NCBI GenBank assembly: GCA_022432975.1 | Contig: CM039502.1 | Location: 20,361,228-20,425,227, forward strand | DNA length: 64,000 bases | Direction: 5' to 3' | Source: Begonia masoniana | Lineage: Eukaryota; Streptophyta; Magnoliopsida; Cucurbitales; Begoniaceae | Position numbers and translations under genes: made by a program | In this document: in pieces, positions 1 through 12,100 of the stretch | Layout: each line of letters opens with the position of its first letter | How positions within the stretch are numbered: position 1 is the first letter of the stretch | The notes under the pieces: model-generated | What the model saw: the letters and a program-made list of their open reading frames with translations, nothing else | Databases searched by the model: none | Told to the model about the DNA's origin: nothing

Positions 1-95
1 AAAAAAAAAACAGAGAAGGAGAAAAGAGTTCAAATATGAATTAAAGTTTTAAGACAAGTCACGAATTACGTGGCGATCCTCCCCGGGTCGTTACA
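1..95 (+). repeat. E1 5' LTR tail (truncated by window edge)
   Basis: This stretch matches, in opposite orientation, the outer end of the N-type LTRs starting at 37314, 44474 and 51584. It ends in the same GGGTCGTTACA terminus. It is therefore the last ~95 bp of a 5' LTR whose remainder lies left of the window. It joins gag sequence directly, with no primer binding site or gag N-terminus between. Confidence 0.75.
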
Positions 96-3000
96 ACGTC
101 AGAACAAAGGATGGCAGCCGCAACAGAACAGGGGACCACAACAACAACAAGGTATAAAGAGACCCTTCAATCCAAATGATGATCAAGGAAAAGGAAAGCG
201 ACCAATAGCCCCTCAATGCCCCACTTGTCAGAAGAACCATCCCGGTGAATGCCAGTTACTTTCTGGCCGCTGTTTTAGATGTGACAAGGTCGGACATGTA
301 GTCAGAGACTGCCCCATGCCACCCGATCCAAACCGAGCAAGAGTAATGCCCCGAGTCTTTGCTATGATGGAAGACGAAGACACCATGCAGCATACGGTCA
401 TAACAGGTACAATTATGATCTGTGGTGTTTCTGCTTATACACTTATGGACACGGGTGCCACACACTCATTTATTGCAACTTTGTTTACGAGTAAGCATAA
501 GTTAGAATACTTACCAGCTGATAGGCCATATAGTGTGATGTTACCATCGGGAAAGTCCTTGTATTCTAAGCAGATATTGAAAGGCGATATTGTGTCCCTA
601 GGAGATAAGAAGTTATATGTAGAACTGATTGTAGTTGACATGAAGGGATATGTAGTTATATTAGGAATGGATTAGTTATCCAGGCATTATGCCACGATAA
701 GTTGTAGGTCTGGATTAGTCGAGTTTCGACCCCCTAATGGAGATCAGTACACTTTCCAAGCTATCCCGAAAATAAGTAAGATATCGATTATATCCTCGCT
801 AGAGGCTCAGCGGTTATTGAAAGATGGTTGTGAGAGTTATCTAGCTAGTGTGATCGATAATCGGGTAAAGAACAAAGTAGAGCTACAAGATATTTCTATA
901 ATTAAAGAGTTCCCTGATGCGTTTATGGATGATTTGCCAGGATTACCGCCCGATAGAGAAATAGAATTTGTAATTGATACGTATCCCGAGGCATTACCCG
1001 TATCTAAGAATCCTTATCGCATGGCACCTGTCGAGCTAAAGGAGTTAAAAGTCCAACTACATGAATTAGTAGACAAGGGATTCATACGCTCTAGTAGTTC
1101 TCCCTGGGGTGCACCTGTGTTGTTCGTTAAGAAGAAAGATGGTTCCCTAAGGATGTGCATAGATTACCGAGAACTGAAGAAGTTGACGATTAAGAATAAA
1201 TACCCCTTGCCCCGAATCGACGACTTGTTTGACCAATTGCAAGGAGCTAAGGTGTTTTCAAAGATTGACTTGCGTTCGAGGTACTACCAACTGAAGGTTA
1301 AGGAAAGTGATATACTTAAGACAGCTTTTAGGACCCGCTATGGACATTATGAATTCCTTGTGATGTCGTTTGGGTTAACCAATGCACCTGCAGCTTTTAT
1401 GGATTTGATGAATCGAGTGTTTCGTGATTACTTGGACAAGTTTGTGATTGTATTTATAGATAATATTCTCATATACTCACAGACTGAGGCTGACCATATG
1501 GAACACTTAAGGATAGTTTTGACCACCCTGAGACAGCAATAACTTTATGCCAAGTTATCCAAATGTGAGTTCTGGTTGTATAAGGTTAACTTTTTAGGCC
1601 ATGTCATTTCTGCTGAGGGTATATCAGTAGATCCAACTAAGATTCAGGCTGTTAAGGACTGGCCACAGCCAAGGAATGTTAGTGAAGTCCGTAGTTTTCT
1701 TAGTTTGGCAGGCTATTATAGGAAGTTTATTAAGGGATTTTCTATGATAGCTAAGCCTTTAACTAGTTTGACAAAGAAGGACACCAAGTACTCTTGAACC
1801 GAAGCTTGTGAAGATGGCTTCCAGACACTTAAGCTGAAGTTAACGACAGCTCCACTTTTGACTCTCCCAACTGAAGGAGGAAAGTTTAGTGTTTATTGTG
1901 ATGCATCCAAAGTTGGACTGAGGTGTGTTTTGATGCAAGAAGGCAAGGTTATAGCGTATGCCTCTAGGCAGCTAAAGAATTATGAACAGAACTACCCCAC
2001 TCACGATTTGGAATTAGCCGCAGTTGTGTTTGCATTAAAGATTTGGAGACATTATCTGTATGGACAACAGTGTGAGGTATTTTTCGACCATAAAAGCCTG
2101 AAGTACCTCTTTACTCAAAAGGAATTAAACATGAGACAGAGACGTTGGTTAGAATTTGTTAAAGACTATGACTTCGAAATTAAGTATCATCCAGGCAAGG
2201 CTAATGCTGTAGCCGATGCTTTAAGCAGAATGTCAACGACAATGCAACCTGCATTATCAACCATGTCTATACCTTTGAGGAAGGAAGTTCAGAGGTTCGA
2301 ATTGAAAATAGTTCCCGAGCTGCCAGCTTTACTGGCTGATTTATTTATCCGACCAACTATTTTGGACAGGATCAAGGAGGCACAACAAAAGGATTCGAAG
2401 GAGAATAGTAGCATGATGAATAAGTTAAAGGACGTCTCCTCGGAGTTCAGTCTCTCTAGTGATGGCACTTTGAAATTTAAGAACCGATGGTACATTCCGA
2501 ATGATAAGGAGTTGCGTGAGTTGATCTTGGCTGAAGCTCATTCTTCTTCCTTTTCTGTGCATCCTGGTAGCACCAAGATGTATCGGGATTTAAGGTTACA
2601 TTATTGGTGGCCAAATATGAAGAGGGATGTTGCTATGTATGTGGAGTCATGTTTGATATGCCAACAGGTTAAGGCAGAACACCAACGCCCAGGAGGTACC
2701 CTTCAACCCCTACCAATCCCTGAATGGAAGTGGGAAAACATTGCTATGGATTTTGTAGTAGGTTTGCCAAAGACAACTAAAGGACATGATAGTATTTGGG
2801 TCGTGGTTGATAGAATGACAAAGTCGGCATACTTTATACCTGTAAGAATGACTTTCACAATGGACCAGCTTGCTAATCTGTACGTCCAAGAAATCATCAG
2901 ATTGCATGCAGTTCCTTTATCTATTGTATCCGATCGTGATCCTAGATTCACCTCAAGGTTTTGGCAAAGCTTATAAGGCACATTAGGATCAAAATTATCT

Positions 3001-3786
3001 TTCAGCACTGCCTTCCACCCACAAACCGATGGACAATCTGAACGGACAATTCAAATACTTGAGGATATGTTGAGGGCATGTGTGCTTGAGTTCCAGACAT
3101 CATGGAGTCGATACCTGCCATTGGTTGAATTCTCTTACAACAATAGTTACCAATCCACCATAGGTATGGCACCTTATGAGGCACTGTATGGCAGGAAGTG
3201 CAGGTCACCTTTGTACTGGGATGAGGTCGGTGAAGCAAAACTCCTAGGTCCCAAGATTTTGCAACAGATGTCGGACAAGATTGCCACTATTAGGAAAAGA
3301 ATGATAACTGCACAGAGCCGACAGAAGAGTTATGCAGACCAGAGGAGAAGAGACCTTCAGTTTTCCGTTGGCGATGAAGTTTTCCTGAGGATTTCACCAT
3401 TTAAAGGAATTTTAAGATTTGGTAAGAAAGAAAAGCTAAACCCACGATTTATTGGACCATTCCCCATCTTAGAAAGGATTGGCAGTACGACATATAGATT
3501 GCAATTGCCTCCATCGCTGGAAAAGGTGCATAATGTTTTCCATGTGTCAATGTTAAGGAAATGCATACGGGATCCTACACATGTTGTTAAGCCAGTGGAT
3601 GTCGAAATTGAACCATCGTTAATGTATGAAGAGAAGCCGGTGCAAATTTTGGAATCTGCAGTAAAAACTCTGAGGAATAAAGAAATTCCACTGGTGAAAG
3701 TTTTATGGATGAATCATGGTATCGAGGAAGCCACATGGGAAAGACAGCAGGACATGGTGGACAGATATCCTGAACTCTTCGCTTGA
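96..3786 (+). pseudogene. E1 Ty3/gypsy chromovirus polyprotein, 5'-deleted, four in-frame stops
   Basis: Remnant gag-pol of a Tekay/Del-type chromovirus. In order I see: a gag tail rich in Q, a CCHC zinc knuckle ([15 protein letters not shown]), an aspartic protease (MDTGATHSF), reverse transcriptase with the active site as FIDNILIYS (second D changed to N), RNase H ([10 protein letters not shown]), integrase with zinc finger and DDE core (DFVVGLP, SDRDPRF, QSERTIQ), and a chromodomain ending in ATWERQQDM. One frame runs throughout but is broken by stops at about 673, 1540, 1795 and 2974. Each is explained by a C-to-T or G-to-A change (Trp or Gln codons), as expected from decay of methylated DNA. 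The gag N-terminus is missing, because the frame runs straight out of LTR sequence. It cannot be functional. Confidence 0.93.
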
Positions 3787-3814
3787 TCAATTTTTGGGGA
3801 CGAAAATTTTGTTT

Positions 3815-3827
3815 AAGGAGGGGTGGA
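3815..3827 (+). other. E1 polypurine tract
   Basis: AAGGAGGGGTGGA lies directly before the TGTAACACCC start of the 3' LTR and is shared with O (59736) and both N units. This is the expected plus-strand primer of an LTR retrotransposon. Confidence 0.8.
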
Positions 3828-4480
3828 TGTAACACCCGATAACTTCAACCAGGTGACTTCCTAAACTGTATTAACGGTCACGAATATTCAATCTTCACGG
3901 TTTAGGGTCTTATGCCAAGCTTAATTAATTACATGTGGATCTAAACTAGGTTGAGTGGCAAAGTTGTAATAATGGAGGATTGAGGCCAGTATTTAAAGAA
4001 AAAGGAAAGGATTCAAACCTCATTTAAACCACTGTAGCCGACATCCCCAATTCCCGGCGATTTCTTCTCTCCCAAGCTCTAACTCTCTGTCAGCTGGAAA
4101 CCCCTCCTTCGACGATCGGTTTCCTTGCTGCTTCTCGGCTACTTTGTGCTCGAGGTACGAGTTTGACAATGTAGCTATCTTTCAGTCGTTAAGCTCTGTT
4201 TCAGCTATGTGTTGAGGTTCTGGATTCTTCAATGGCCGAGTATTAGTAAGGATATTTAAAATCTGAATGTAGTAATGTCATTCCGAATCGATTTTGGGAC
4301 ATTAAACAAACAACCCTGAGATATCGCTTATCGAATCTGTCTGTTCTGGGTTTTGGATTTCAAACTGCACAGAGAACTATACTAAGGATTCGGGAGTGAC
4401 TATAGCTATTAGATCCTATGATGACTTGTGATTAGAACTAATAGGATTTTGTTTTAACTACTGCAATGTAAATGTTTTAG

Positions 4481-4527
4481 GTGAGGAAGTTGGAAGAGAA
4501 AGGAGCTCAAATTGCTAAGGAGACCAG
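4481..4527 (+). other. conserved mini-exon-like segment in LTR
   Basis: A 47-nt segment is preceded by a T-rich acceptor-like TGTTTTAG and followed by a consensus donor CAG/GTAAGT. The same segment with both signals recurs in O (35910-35956) and N (39152-39197, minus). This is inference from motif conservation only; splicing is not shown. Confidence 0.35.
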
Positions 4528-5463
4528 GTAAGTGAATGAATAGGTTTCTCGGTCATTAGGACCCTACATCAAAGGATGCTAGGTAGAAACTCATATGATG
4601 AATAGAAGTTTCCCTTATGTTACTGTCTATTGTTTATGCTGATGATTAGCTCAGTGGTAAAGTTTCATGTCGAATGGTACTCAGTTCTGTAGCTTGATGA
4701 TTTAAGAATTTTCATGTCCATGCATCATGAATGTTTTATGCATATGAAAATGTTTTAAGAGCATGTCTTCGCATGAACAAGATAAGAATATAAAACTTAT
4801 GCAACGTGAATTAAGAGAGGGTTGGGGGCGGTTTGGCGTATGTCACTGTCCAAAAGAAAGACCATGATACGACCCGCAAGGGAGCTATGTGCACTCTCAC
4901 TGTCAAACCCCCTTTACCGGCACAAATCCCCTCTTAATCCACACAACTTAAACGAAGAATATGATCAATGACTATGAATGATGAATATGATCCATGACTA
5001 TGAATGATGAATATGATCCATGACGATGATTGATGAATATGATCCATTACTATGAATGATGATTACGAGCGATATGAACAAGAAAAGACTCATGAGCTGT
5101 ATTTCCCAATTATACATTCATACATCCAGGTTAGTGGTGCTTCCTTACTAAGCATTAGGCTTATAGTTAAGCCTTATGATGTAGGTAAAGAGTTAGCAAG
5201 TGAGGATTGTCAGTCTAGAGATGATGTTTAAAGCTGGTTGCCGGAGGATGCTCAGTATGACAGTGCAAGGCTGGATAGGCGATTAAGTCACCCTGGTTAT
5301 GCTCATAGTAAGTCAGAGAAGTTTATGATAACATATGACTAAGTAAAACAGAATTTCTTATAACAATGAGATTCGGATTTGAATGATTTGACTTCAGAGT
5401 CTGATACGATTTTAAGGATTATTGAATGGGTTGTTTTGCTTAAGCCTTCAGGTATGCGTATTT

Positions 5464-6463
5464 TGAATGATGAATATGATCCATGACTATGAATGATGAA
5501 TATGATCCATGACTATGAATGATGAATATGATCCATGACTATGAATGATGAATATGATCCATGACTATGAATGATGAATATGATCCATGACTATGAATGA
5601 TGAATATGATCCATGACTATGAATGATGAATATGATCCATGACTATGAATGATGAATATGATCCATGACTATGAATGATGAATATGATCCATGACTATGA
5701 ATGATGAATATGATCCATGACTATGAATGATGAATATGATCCATGACTATGAATGATGAATATGATCCATGACTATGAATGATGAATATGATCCATGACT
5801 ATGAATGATGAATATGATCCATGACTATGAATGATGAATATGATCCATGACTATGAATGATGAATATGATCCATGACTATGAATGATGAATATGATCCAT
5901 GACTATGAATGATGAATATGATCCATGACTATGAATGATGAATATGATCCATGACTATGAATGATGAATATGATCCATGACTATGAATGATGAATATGAT
6001 CCATGACTATGAATGATGAATATGATCCATGACTATGAATGATGAATATGATCCATGACTATGAATGATGAATATGATCCATGACTATGAATGATGAATA
6101 TGATCCATGACTATGAATGATGAATATGATCCATGACTATGAATGATGAATATGATCCATGACTATGAATGATGAATATGATCCATGACTATGAATGATG
6201 AATATGATCCATGACTATGAATGATGAATATGATCCATGACTATGAATGATGAATATGATCCATGACTATGAATGATGAATATGATCCATGACTATGAAT
6301 GATGAATATGATCCATGACTATGAATGATGAATATGATCCATGACTATGAATGATGAATATGATCCATGACTATGAATGATGAATATGATCCATGACTAT
6401 GAATGATGAATATGATCCATGACTATGAATGATGAATATGATCCATGACTATGAATGATGAAT
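5464..6463 (+). repeat. 26-bp tandem array, ~38 copies
   Basis: The unit GATGAATATGATCCATGACT plus ATGAAT repeats almost without change at exact 26-bp spacing, and the array ends at GATGAATAGAAG. The other LTRs here keep only a few imperfect units at the matching place (38620-38720 minus, 60880-60950 plus). Four imperfect units also occur at 4961-5060 of this LTR. Confidence 0.97.
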
Positions 6464-6540
6464 AGAAGTTGTTCGATGATTATAGTGTTTTTTCTGCCGT
6501 GTGTGATAGAAGCTGGATAAAGCAATCATCCGGCTGACGT

Positions 6541-7298
6541 CATCGGCAGATGTAGAGTGTTAAGCCATCGGATGATGAAAGTGCTATTTTGTCGTCTAGC
6601 GATTGGCAGATGTAGAGTGTTAAGCCATCGGATGATGAAAGTGCTATTTTGTCGTCTAGCGACCGGCAGATGTAGAGTGTTTAAGCCTCGGATGATGAAA
6701 GTGCTATTTTGTGTCTAGCGATCGGCAGATCTAGAGTGTTAAGCCATCGGATGATGAAAGTGCTATTTTGTCGTCTAGCCGGCAGATGTAGTCTAGCGAT
6801 CGGCAGATGTAGAGTGTTAAGCCATCGGATGATGAAAGTGCTATTTTGTCGTCTAGCGATCGGCAGATGTAGAGTGTTAAGCCATCGGATGATGAAAGTG
6901 CTATTTTGTCGTCTAGCGATCGGCAGATGTAGAGTGTTAAGCCATCGGATGATGAAAGTGCTATTTTGTCGTCTAGCGATCGGCAGATGTAGAGTGTTTA
7001 AGCCATCGGATGATGAAAGTGCTATTTTGTCGTCTAGCGATCGGCAGATGTAGAGTGTTAAGCCATCGGATGATGAAAGTGCTATTTTGTCGTCTAGCGA
7101 TCGGCAGATGTAGAGTGTTAAGCCATCGGATGATGAAAGTGCTATTTTGTCGTCTAGCGACCGGCAGATGTAGAGTGTTTAAGCCATCGGATGATGAAAG
7201 TGCTATTTTGTCGTCTAGCGATCGGCAGATATAGAGTGTTAAGCCATCGGATGATGAAAGTGCTATTTTGTCGTCTAGCGATCGGCAGATGTAAGAAG
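6541..7298 (+). repeat. 60-bp tandem array, ~12 copies
   Basis: The unit begins CGGCAGATGTAGAGTGTTAA and ends TTTTGTCGTCTAGCGAT. Copies vary slightly in length (one disrupted near 6770-6800), which shifts short reading frames; those frames are not proteins. The same unit is amplified in reverse orientation at 52578-53090. Confidence 0.96.
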
Positions 7299-8037
7299 TC
7301 TCTTTACCGATGATATAAACATGGTTTTGTCGCCTAGTGACCGGTAGATGTGGTTTTATTCCTCATCGGCAGGTGCAGTCTAAGGTTTAAGTTTCCTTCA
7401 CCAGCCGATACCATTGCACTGCCCGCCGGCAGATGTGTAGAGTATTCTCTTACCGAAATGATGCCTAGTGAATTACGTATGACATTTTGAGTTAAGTTAT
7501 GTTTCAAAAAAAAAATATATATTACGTAAAATGAGTAGAGTGTGAGTAATAAGAAATTAAATGGATTAAGAAAGATTGATTATGTAACGATCTCTCTGGG
7601 GGTCCGTTACATGGTGAGGTTAAGCCACCGGATGATGATGATGTTATTTTGTCGTTTAGTGACCGGATCATGTTTTAATTATTCACGTGAGAAGCACATG
7701 TTCATCGGATGATGTAAGAAGTCTCTTTACCGGATGATATAAACATGGTTTTGTCGCCTAGTGACCGGTAGATGTGGTTTTATTCCTCAATCGGCAGGTG
7801 CAGTCTAAAGGTTTAAGTTTCCCTTCACCAGCCGATACACATTGCACTGCCCGCCGGCAGATGTGTAGAGTATTCTCTTACCGAATGATGCCTAGTGAAT
7901 TACGTATGACATTTTGAGTTAAGTTATGTTTCAAAAAAAAAAATATATATTACTAAAAATGAGTAGAGTGTGAGTAATAAGAATTAAATGATTAAGAAAG
8001 ATATGGATTATGTAACGATCTCTCTGGGGTCGTTACA
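7288..8037 (+). repeat. duplicated LTR tail (7288-7611 and 7711-8037)
   Basis: Two ~325-bp copies begin GATGTAAGAAGTCTC and each ends at an LTR terminus (GTCCGTTACA, then GTCGTTACA). The 100 bp between them is ordinary LTR interior, so this is a tandem duplication within the LTR rather than two elements. Confidence 0.85.
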
Positions 8038-8535
8038 TGGTGTGTGTAAGATGAATATGACCGACAATGTGATGAATAAGCGAACGAAAAATGTAGGAAA
8101 AACGAAGTGAATAATATGTGTGAAATGAAGAAGATGGAAGAGAAAGAAGATGTAAACCCTTTGGTAGCCCCGAAAGCTATCTTATGTGAGGCTTCCAGGG
8201 GCAAGTTTTCCCATAGGAATAACTGCCACCGTTGGGCACCGATTTGACTCCCACTTAGCTCGATCTTCCAAGGAAGAATGGAGGTGGGAAGCAATACTTA
8301 CTAACTCTAGCAACCTTGAGCTAGTTAGTAAGGGAGTCCTCTACTTCTATCACAGATTTAGAAATCCGTGGCTTACCTTTCCGACGAAGGTAATTCCAAA
8401 ACTCTCAAAAGAGGCAAAGGTGACTCCTGTATTAGCAATGTGGCAAAAAGTTTTTTAGCCATTACAAGAAAAATGCTATATATAGACCTAGGGTTGATTA
8501 GGGTTTCCATACAAGGTGGGTGGGGGTGAGGGGGG
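8038..8535. other. no gene recognised
   Basis: This is unique-looking sequence between the E1 LTR and a solo Cassandra LTR. Only short unrelated open frames occur, with no domain or RNA signature that I can see. Confidence 0.5.
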
Positions 8536-8912
8536 TGTGATGACCCGGATGTGTAAGTATGTGTACGATAGCTGCACGAACTAGAACCCGGATGGCGGTA
8601 CATCCGCGCGGGCGAACTAGAAGGTGTCGTGTCGTAAAAAAAGGGTTGTCATAATCCCACATCGCTTGGGGAAGTATGTAGAAATGAAACATATGTAAAG
8701 AGACTCTCCCAAGATAGCAAGACGCGTGTTGGAGCACAATTGACAACGGATCCCATAAGAACTCCGAAGTTAAAAGTGCTTCGGGGAGAGTAGTACCAGA
8801 TTGGGTTACCGACTGGGAAGTCCTCGCCAAACAAAGCCATGAGTGGAGGATATTGTGCTACGACCCAATCCCCAGAGTAGACAATATCTTGTTGGGAATA
8901 GGGGTCGTTACA
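8536..8912 (+). mobile_element. solo Cassandra-type TRIM LTR with 5S rRNA-like core
   Basis: It begins TGTGATGACCC, ends GGGTCGTTACA (377 bp) and is flanked by GGGGG on both sides (8531-8535, 8913-8917), a likely 5-bp TSD. The core at 8748-8826 reads like the 3' two thirds of plant 5S rRNA (GGATCCCATAAGAACTCCGA, then a GAAGTTAAAAGTGCTTC box and GGGAAGTCCTCG), the hallmark of Cassandra LTRs. No internal domain or second LTR follows, so this is a solo LTR left by LTR-LTR recombination. It is diverged from the cluster at 32761. Confidence 0.9.
8748..8826 (+). other. 5S rRNA-like segment inside Cassandra LTR
   Basis: Homologous to the 5S rRNA region that includes the internal RNA polymerase III promoter boxes. 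It is part of a retrotransposon LTR, not a 5S rDNA unit: the rRNA 5' third is poorly matched and there is no tandem rDNA spacer. Confidence 0.85.
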
Positions 8913-9599
8913 GGGGGGATGTGGGCCGTTGGATAATAAAATAGATGGAGGGCCGACATGAATCCAAGTGGTGCCACTCCATGTGGGTCCCGGCCAAGAT
9001 GATCCCATGGTGGGATTTTGCCAAGTCATTCCACCTTGGGCCTCCTCTACTTGTGGTTGCTTAGATGAAGCCTCAAGTTTTAAGTCTTTTTTGGGCCTTT
9101 TCTCTTAGGTCGAAGTGGAAGTAGGTTGCTCCAAAATGTGTATGGTAGAATGGGCCTCCTTGAGTGGGCGAAGTCCAAGTCTCCATATGATGCCTCCAAG
9201 TGCTCATCCATGTGATGCCTCCCAAAGGTGCCAAATAGTAACACAAAATGGGCCAAGTAATGATGGGCTAAGTGATGGTTCCCCAAAGTGAGGGCCAAGA
9301 ATGGTCAATCCGAATCAAGCCATCATACGTGACTTAGTCTAAGTGGTGTAGCTAAAGCATAAACTAATGGCCTAGAGTTTGCCAAAAAGGAAATTACAGA
9401 AGTTGTCCTTGGGAAGACAAATTCCGGCTTCTGCTACTCCAGCTGGTGCTCTAAGGGTTTTCTTCATTTGCTTTGAGCTTTCCAAAGGAATCCATGTAGC
9501 AACAATATCTCTCGAACCAAGCTTCCATGCGCCATCAACACCTACAAAAGGAAACACGTAATAAGGAGAATAAATAAAGTTTGGCCTTTTATCGGGTTT
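8913..9599. other. no gene recognised
   Basis: Moderately G-rich sequence with repeated short words (GGGCC, CCAAGTG). Short open frames show no recognisable domain. Confidence 0.45.
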
Positions 9600-10723
9600 T
9601 CAAGTTATTGGGCCCCTAGGCATGTCAGACTCTATCAGCTCTCTCTGGGACCCCATTAGCTCTCTTTGTGTCACTTTTAGCTTCTCGACTTTGCCTATGA
9701 GAAACTCTATTCTCCACTTCATCATGTCTCACCTATTATCCGTCTGGAGGGACAATGGCTGAGAAGAGACATCCTTAATAGGAACATTTGCAGAGGTCGA
9801 GGCCCGCTGATCTCCTTGGGCCTGATCTCCCTTGAACACCCATGTCCCGTCAACTTCAGTTAGACCCATCTAAAGCAAATGAAGCTTATCAAATGCATCG
9901 ACGGGTCTTTGTGCTCTCATCTTCTCTCCAGTCGGTAGCTAAATCCTAGCTCGCTTGACGAGCTTCTGTATCAATGTTTCGTAGGGTAGGTTCTTGTTGC
10001 ATGTCCGACCGATCTCGTGCATGTGATCTAAAATCACATGCCTAGGGTCGAATATCTTCCCGTTGTACAGTTTCTCCATCATATAGAGATCCATGCAGCT
10101 CACGAGATCTCTATGTTCGTCCCGCGGTAGAATGGTGTGGGTTATCAAATTGTGAATAACCCGAGCCCATACGTTCAAATCCTTCAATTTGGGCTTCACA
10201 AACTCGATGATGTCGGCATTGCGATGAATTCCCCTAAGGAACTCTAGTCCCTCGATCGATTTGAAAAATCGCAGTTTCGGGAAGTGTGGTAGTATCTCTC
10301 CACATCAAGCTCTTCACCGGAAAACTCGAGCATTTCATTAACTGTCTATGTATGTATGAAAAGCTCCGTACTAAGGATGTATGTCTTCATCAATCCTGCC
10401 CTCCTAGTAGAGGTCAAGTTAGCATAAAGCAAGCAAACAATACGCTAGTTGTTATCGCCCCTCAACCCGTACACCCTGTGTAGGGTGATTCTGTCAATTA
10501 GTTCATTGACTTGCAATGACTCCCAACCTCTGAAGTTGACAATTTTCGAATGAATAATCGAGCGGTTTGACAGATCTCATTCAAACTGCTCTTGTCACAC
10601 CTAGTTTCTGAATTCCATCAAGACATAACCAGGTGGCGGTCGTCACTCTTGAGCCGGAGCACCTTGTAAGGGACCTCCTTGTGACGGGGCAGTATTTCGT
10701 TTAATGACTATTTTGGGAGCCAT
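9600..10723 (-). pseudogene. decayed plant transposon-associated protein gene
   Basis: Read on the minus strand from an ATG at 10721-10723 (MAPKIVIKRN), this is a decayed relative of the gene at 20624-21838. The best frame, 10199-9939, shares the core LVSCMDLYxMEKLxNGKxFDP and a following LPYxxLI block. Downstream a DGTWVFKGDQ segment and a charged, probably coiled-coil C-terminus (near 9600-9700) follow in the same order as in the other copy. In-frame stops occur after the N-terminus, near 9940 and elsewhere. The family resembles proteins annotated in plants as 'putative plant transposon protein'. The biochemical role is unknown to me. Confidence 0.65.
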
Positions 10724-12100
10724 TTGAGGAAATATTAAGGATTTTGGGGAATTGGGGATTTGAGGATTTTGAGATTTTAGGGCTCATAATAGTTAGATTT
10801 TTCTATTGATATTTGATGAAAATGGTTAGGATTGGAGAAATCAACCCAGAAACGGTCGAATTTTGGGTTGGAATTGCCGGGGGGTTGGGGGCGAGAAAAA
10901 ATTGTGTTTTTTCGGCAGCAGGGGTGTGAGAATGGAGGGTCGGTTCTTTATATAGAGTCAGGAATCATCCCTCCGATCTTGGGTGGTGATCCCCCGGTCT
11001 TAGTATTAATTTTGAGAACAGGGGGTCACCACCCCAGGATTGACCCCTCGATCTAAAAGGAGGGATGAGAACAGCGGGTCACTGCCCCAGATCGGCCCCC
11101 CGATCTAAAACATCGAGTTTGAATATGGGGGCCTATATGAGATCATGAACCCATTTTCATCCCTCATTTTTAGATCGGTGGGCCAATCCGGGGTAGTGAC
11201 CTCCCGTTCTAAAATCACGTGCGGTGCACGTGGAACAGGAGGGTCTCCACCCCACAACTCGACCCCTCGATCTCGGCTTCAATTTGAGATTGGGGGATAG
11301 TGACACTGTCAGGGTTTGATTTGTTACATTTTAGATAGTTTAAGGTTTCAATTGTTAAAATGTTTAGTTTAAGGATTAATTAAAAACAAACTCATACTTT
11401 GAGGTTTAATTTGGTTTTAACATAAAATTCTCTCACATGCTAATTTTAAGAGTCAAAATTCGGCATGTTTTGTAGTCAACTGTAATTACACGCGTCAAAA
11501 AATTTGCTTCGCATCTAAATTCACTTGATGTTTCTATATGAGAAATTTTTCAATCATGTGATTTGTAGTTGCCTTTTGACATATAAACGTTTAAAATATA
11601 TTAATTATAACACATGTGCCTGGCATGTACATAATGACTACTAGTTATTGCTAAACAAGCATATTGTTAGAAATTTATTAAGAATTATTCTTTTAGTATG
11701 TTGTACTCTTTAATAGCCTAGAAATTACTTCCGATTGAGAATTTTCTTCTTAAAATAAGTTCTTCCTTTCTCTTCTTTATAATTTCTCATTATCTGTAAC
11801 ATATCAAGATTTTATCCGTAAATTAAAGAATCAATTCCTTTCCTATTCTCACTTAAGAAAATTAATCAAATCGTAAATTGCATTCAATAAGAAAATCCAC
11901 AATTTCAGCAAAACCAAACCCTAAATTATAGTTGGAATTGATTTCCAATCGGTAACAAAAAGGAAAGAATTCATTTTGATTCGTTACTAAATCTGCCAAA
12001 TTTGGAAGGCCAGATTCGTATTTATTATCTAAGAAATAATTGAAATCCCCCTCCCTTACAAATCAAGTTGTTCTGTGAGAGAAATCACACAACAATTTTT
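10724..12100. other. no gene; GC-rich degenerate repeats then AT-rich DNA
   Basis: About 10930-11300 holds several degenerate ~50-bp units mixing GGGTCACCxCCCC with CCCCTCGATCTAAAA in both orientations, so it can form weak foldbacks. From 11300 to 12100 the sequence is AT-rich with no coding signal. Confidence 0.5.

Larger units (their letters stand above)
3828..8037 (+). repeat. E1 3' LTR, expanded to 4.2 kb
   Basis: It starts TGTAACACCC after the polypurine tract and ends GGGTCGTTACA. The first ~500 bp are closest to the N-type LTR, while the tail resembles the O-type LTR (59749-62078), so the copy looks mosaic. It is nearly twice the length of the O LTR (about 2.3 kb). The excess comes from a 26-bp array (5464-6463), a 60-bp array (6541-7298) and a duplicated tail (7288-7611 and 7711-8037). 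No TSD can be checked because the left end is outside the window. Confidence 0.85.

Noticed and set aside
4636..4700. tRNA-like A box (TTAGCTCAGTGGTAAAG)
   Set aside because: No acceptor stem, B box or cloverleaf follows, and the O and N LTRs do not conserve it.
5464..6463. CRISPR-like direct repeats
   Set aside because: Repeats are contiguous with no unique spacers, in a plant LTR.
7612..8037. A second solo LTR after E1
   Set aside because: Only the LTR tail is present and it starts in LTR interior, so a tail duplication is simpler.
8748..8826. Genuine 5S rRNA gene
   Set aside because: It lies inside an LTR with TSD, lacks a good 5' third of 5S, and matches Cassandra architecture.
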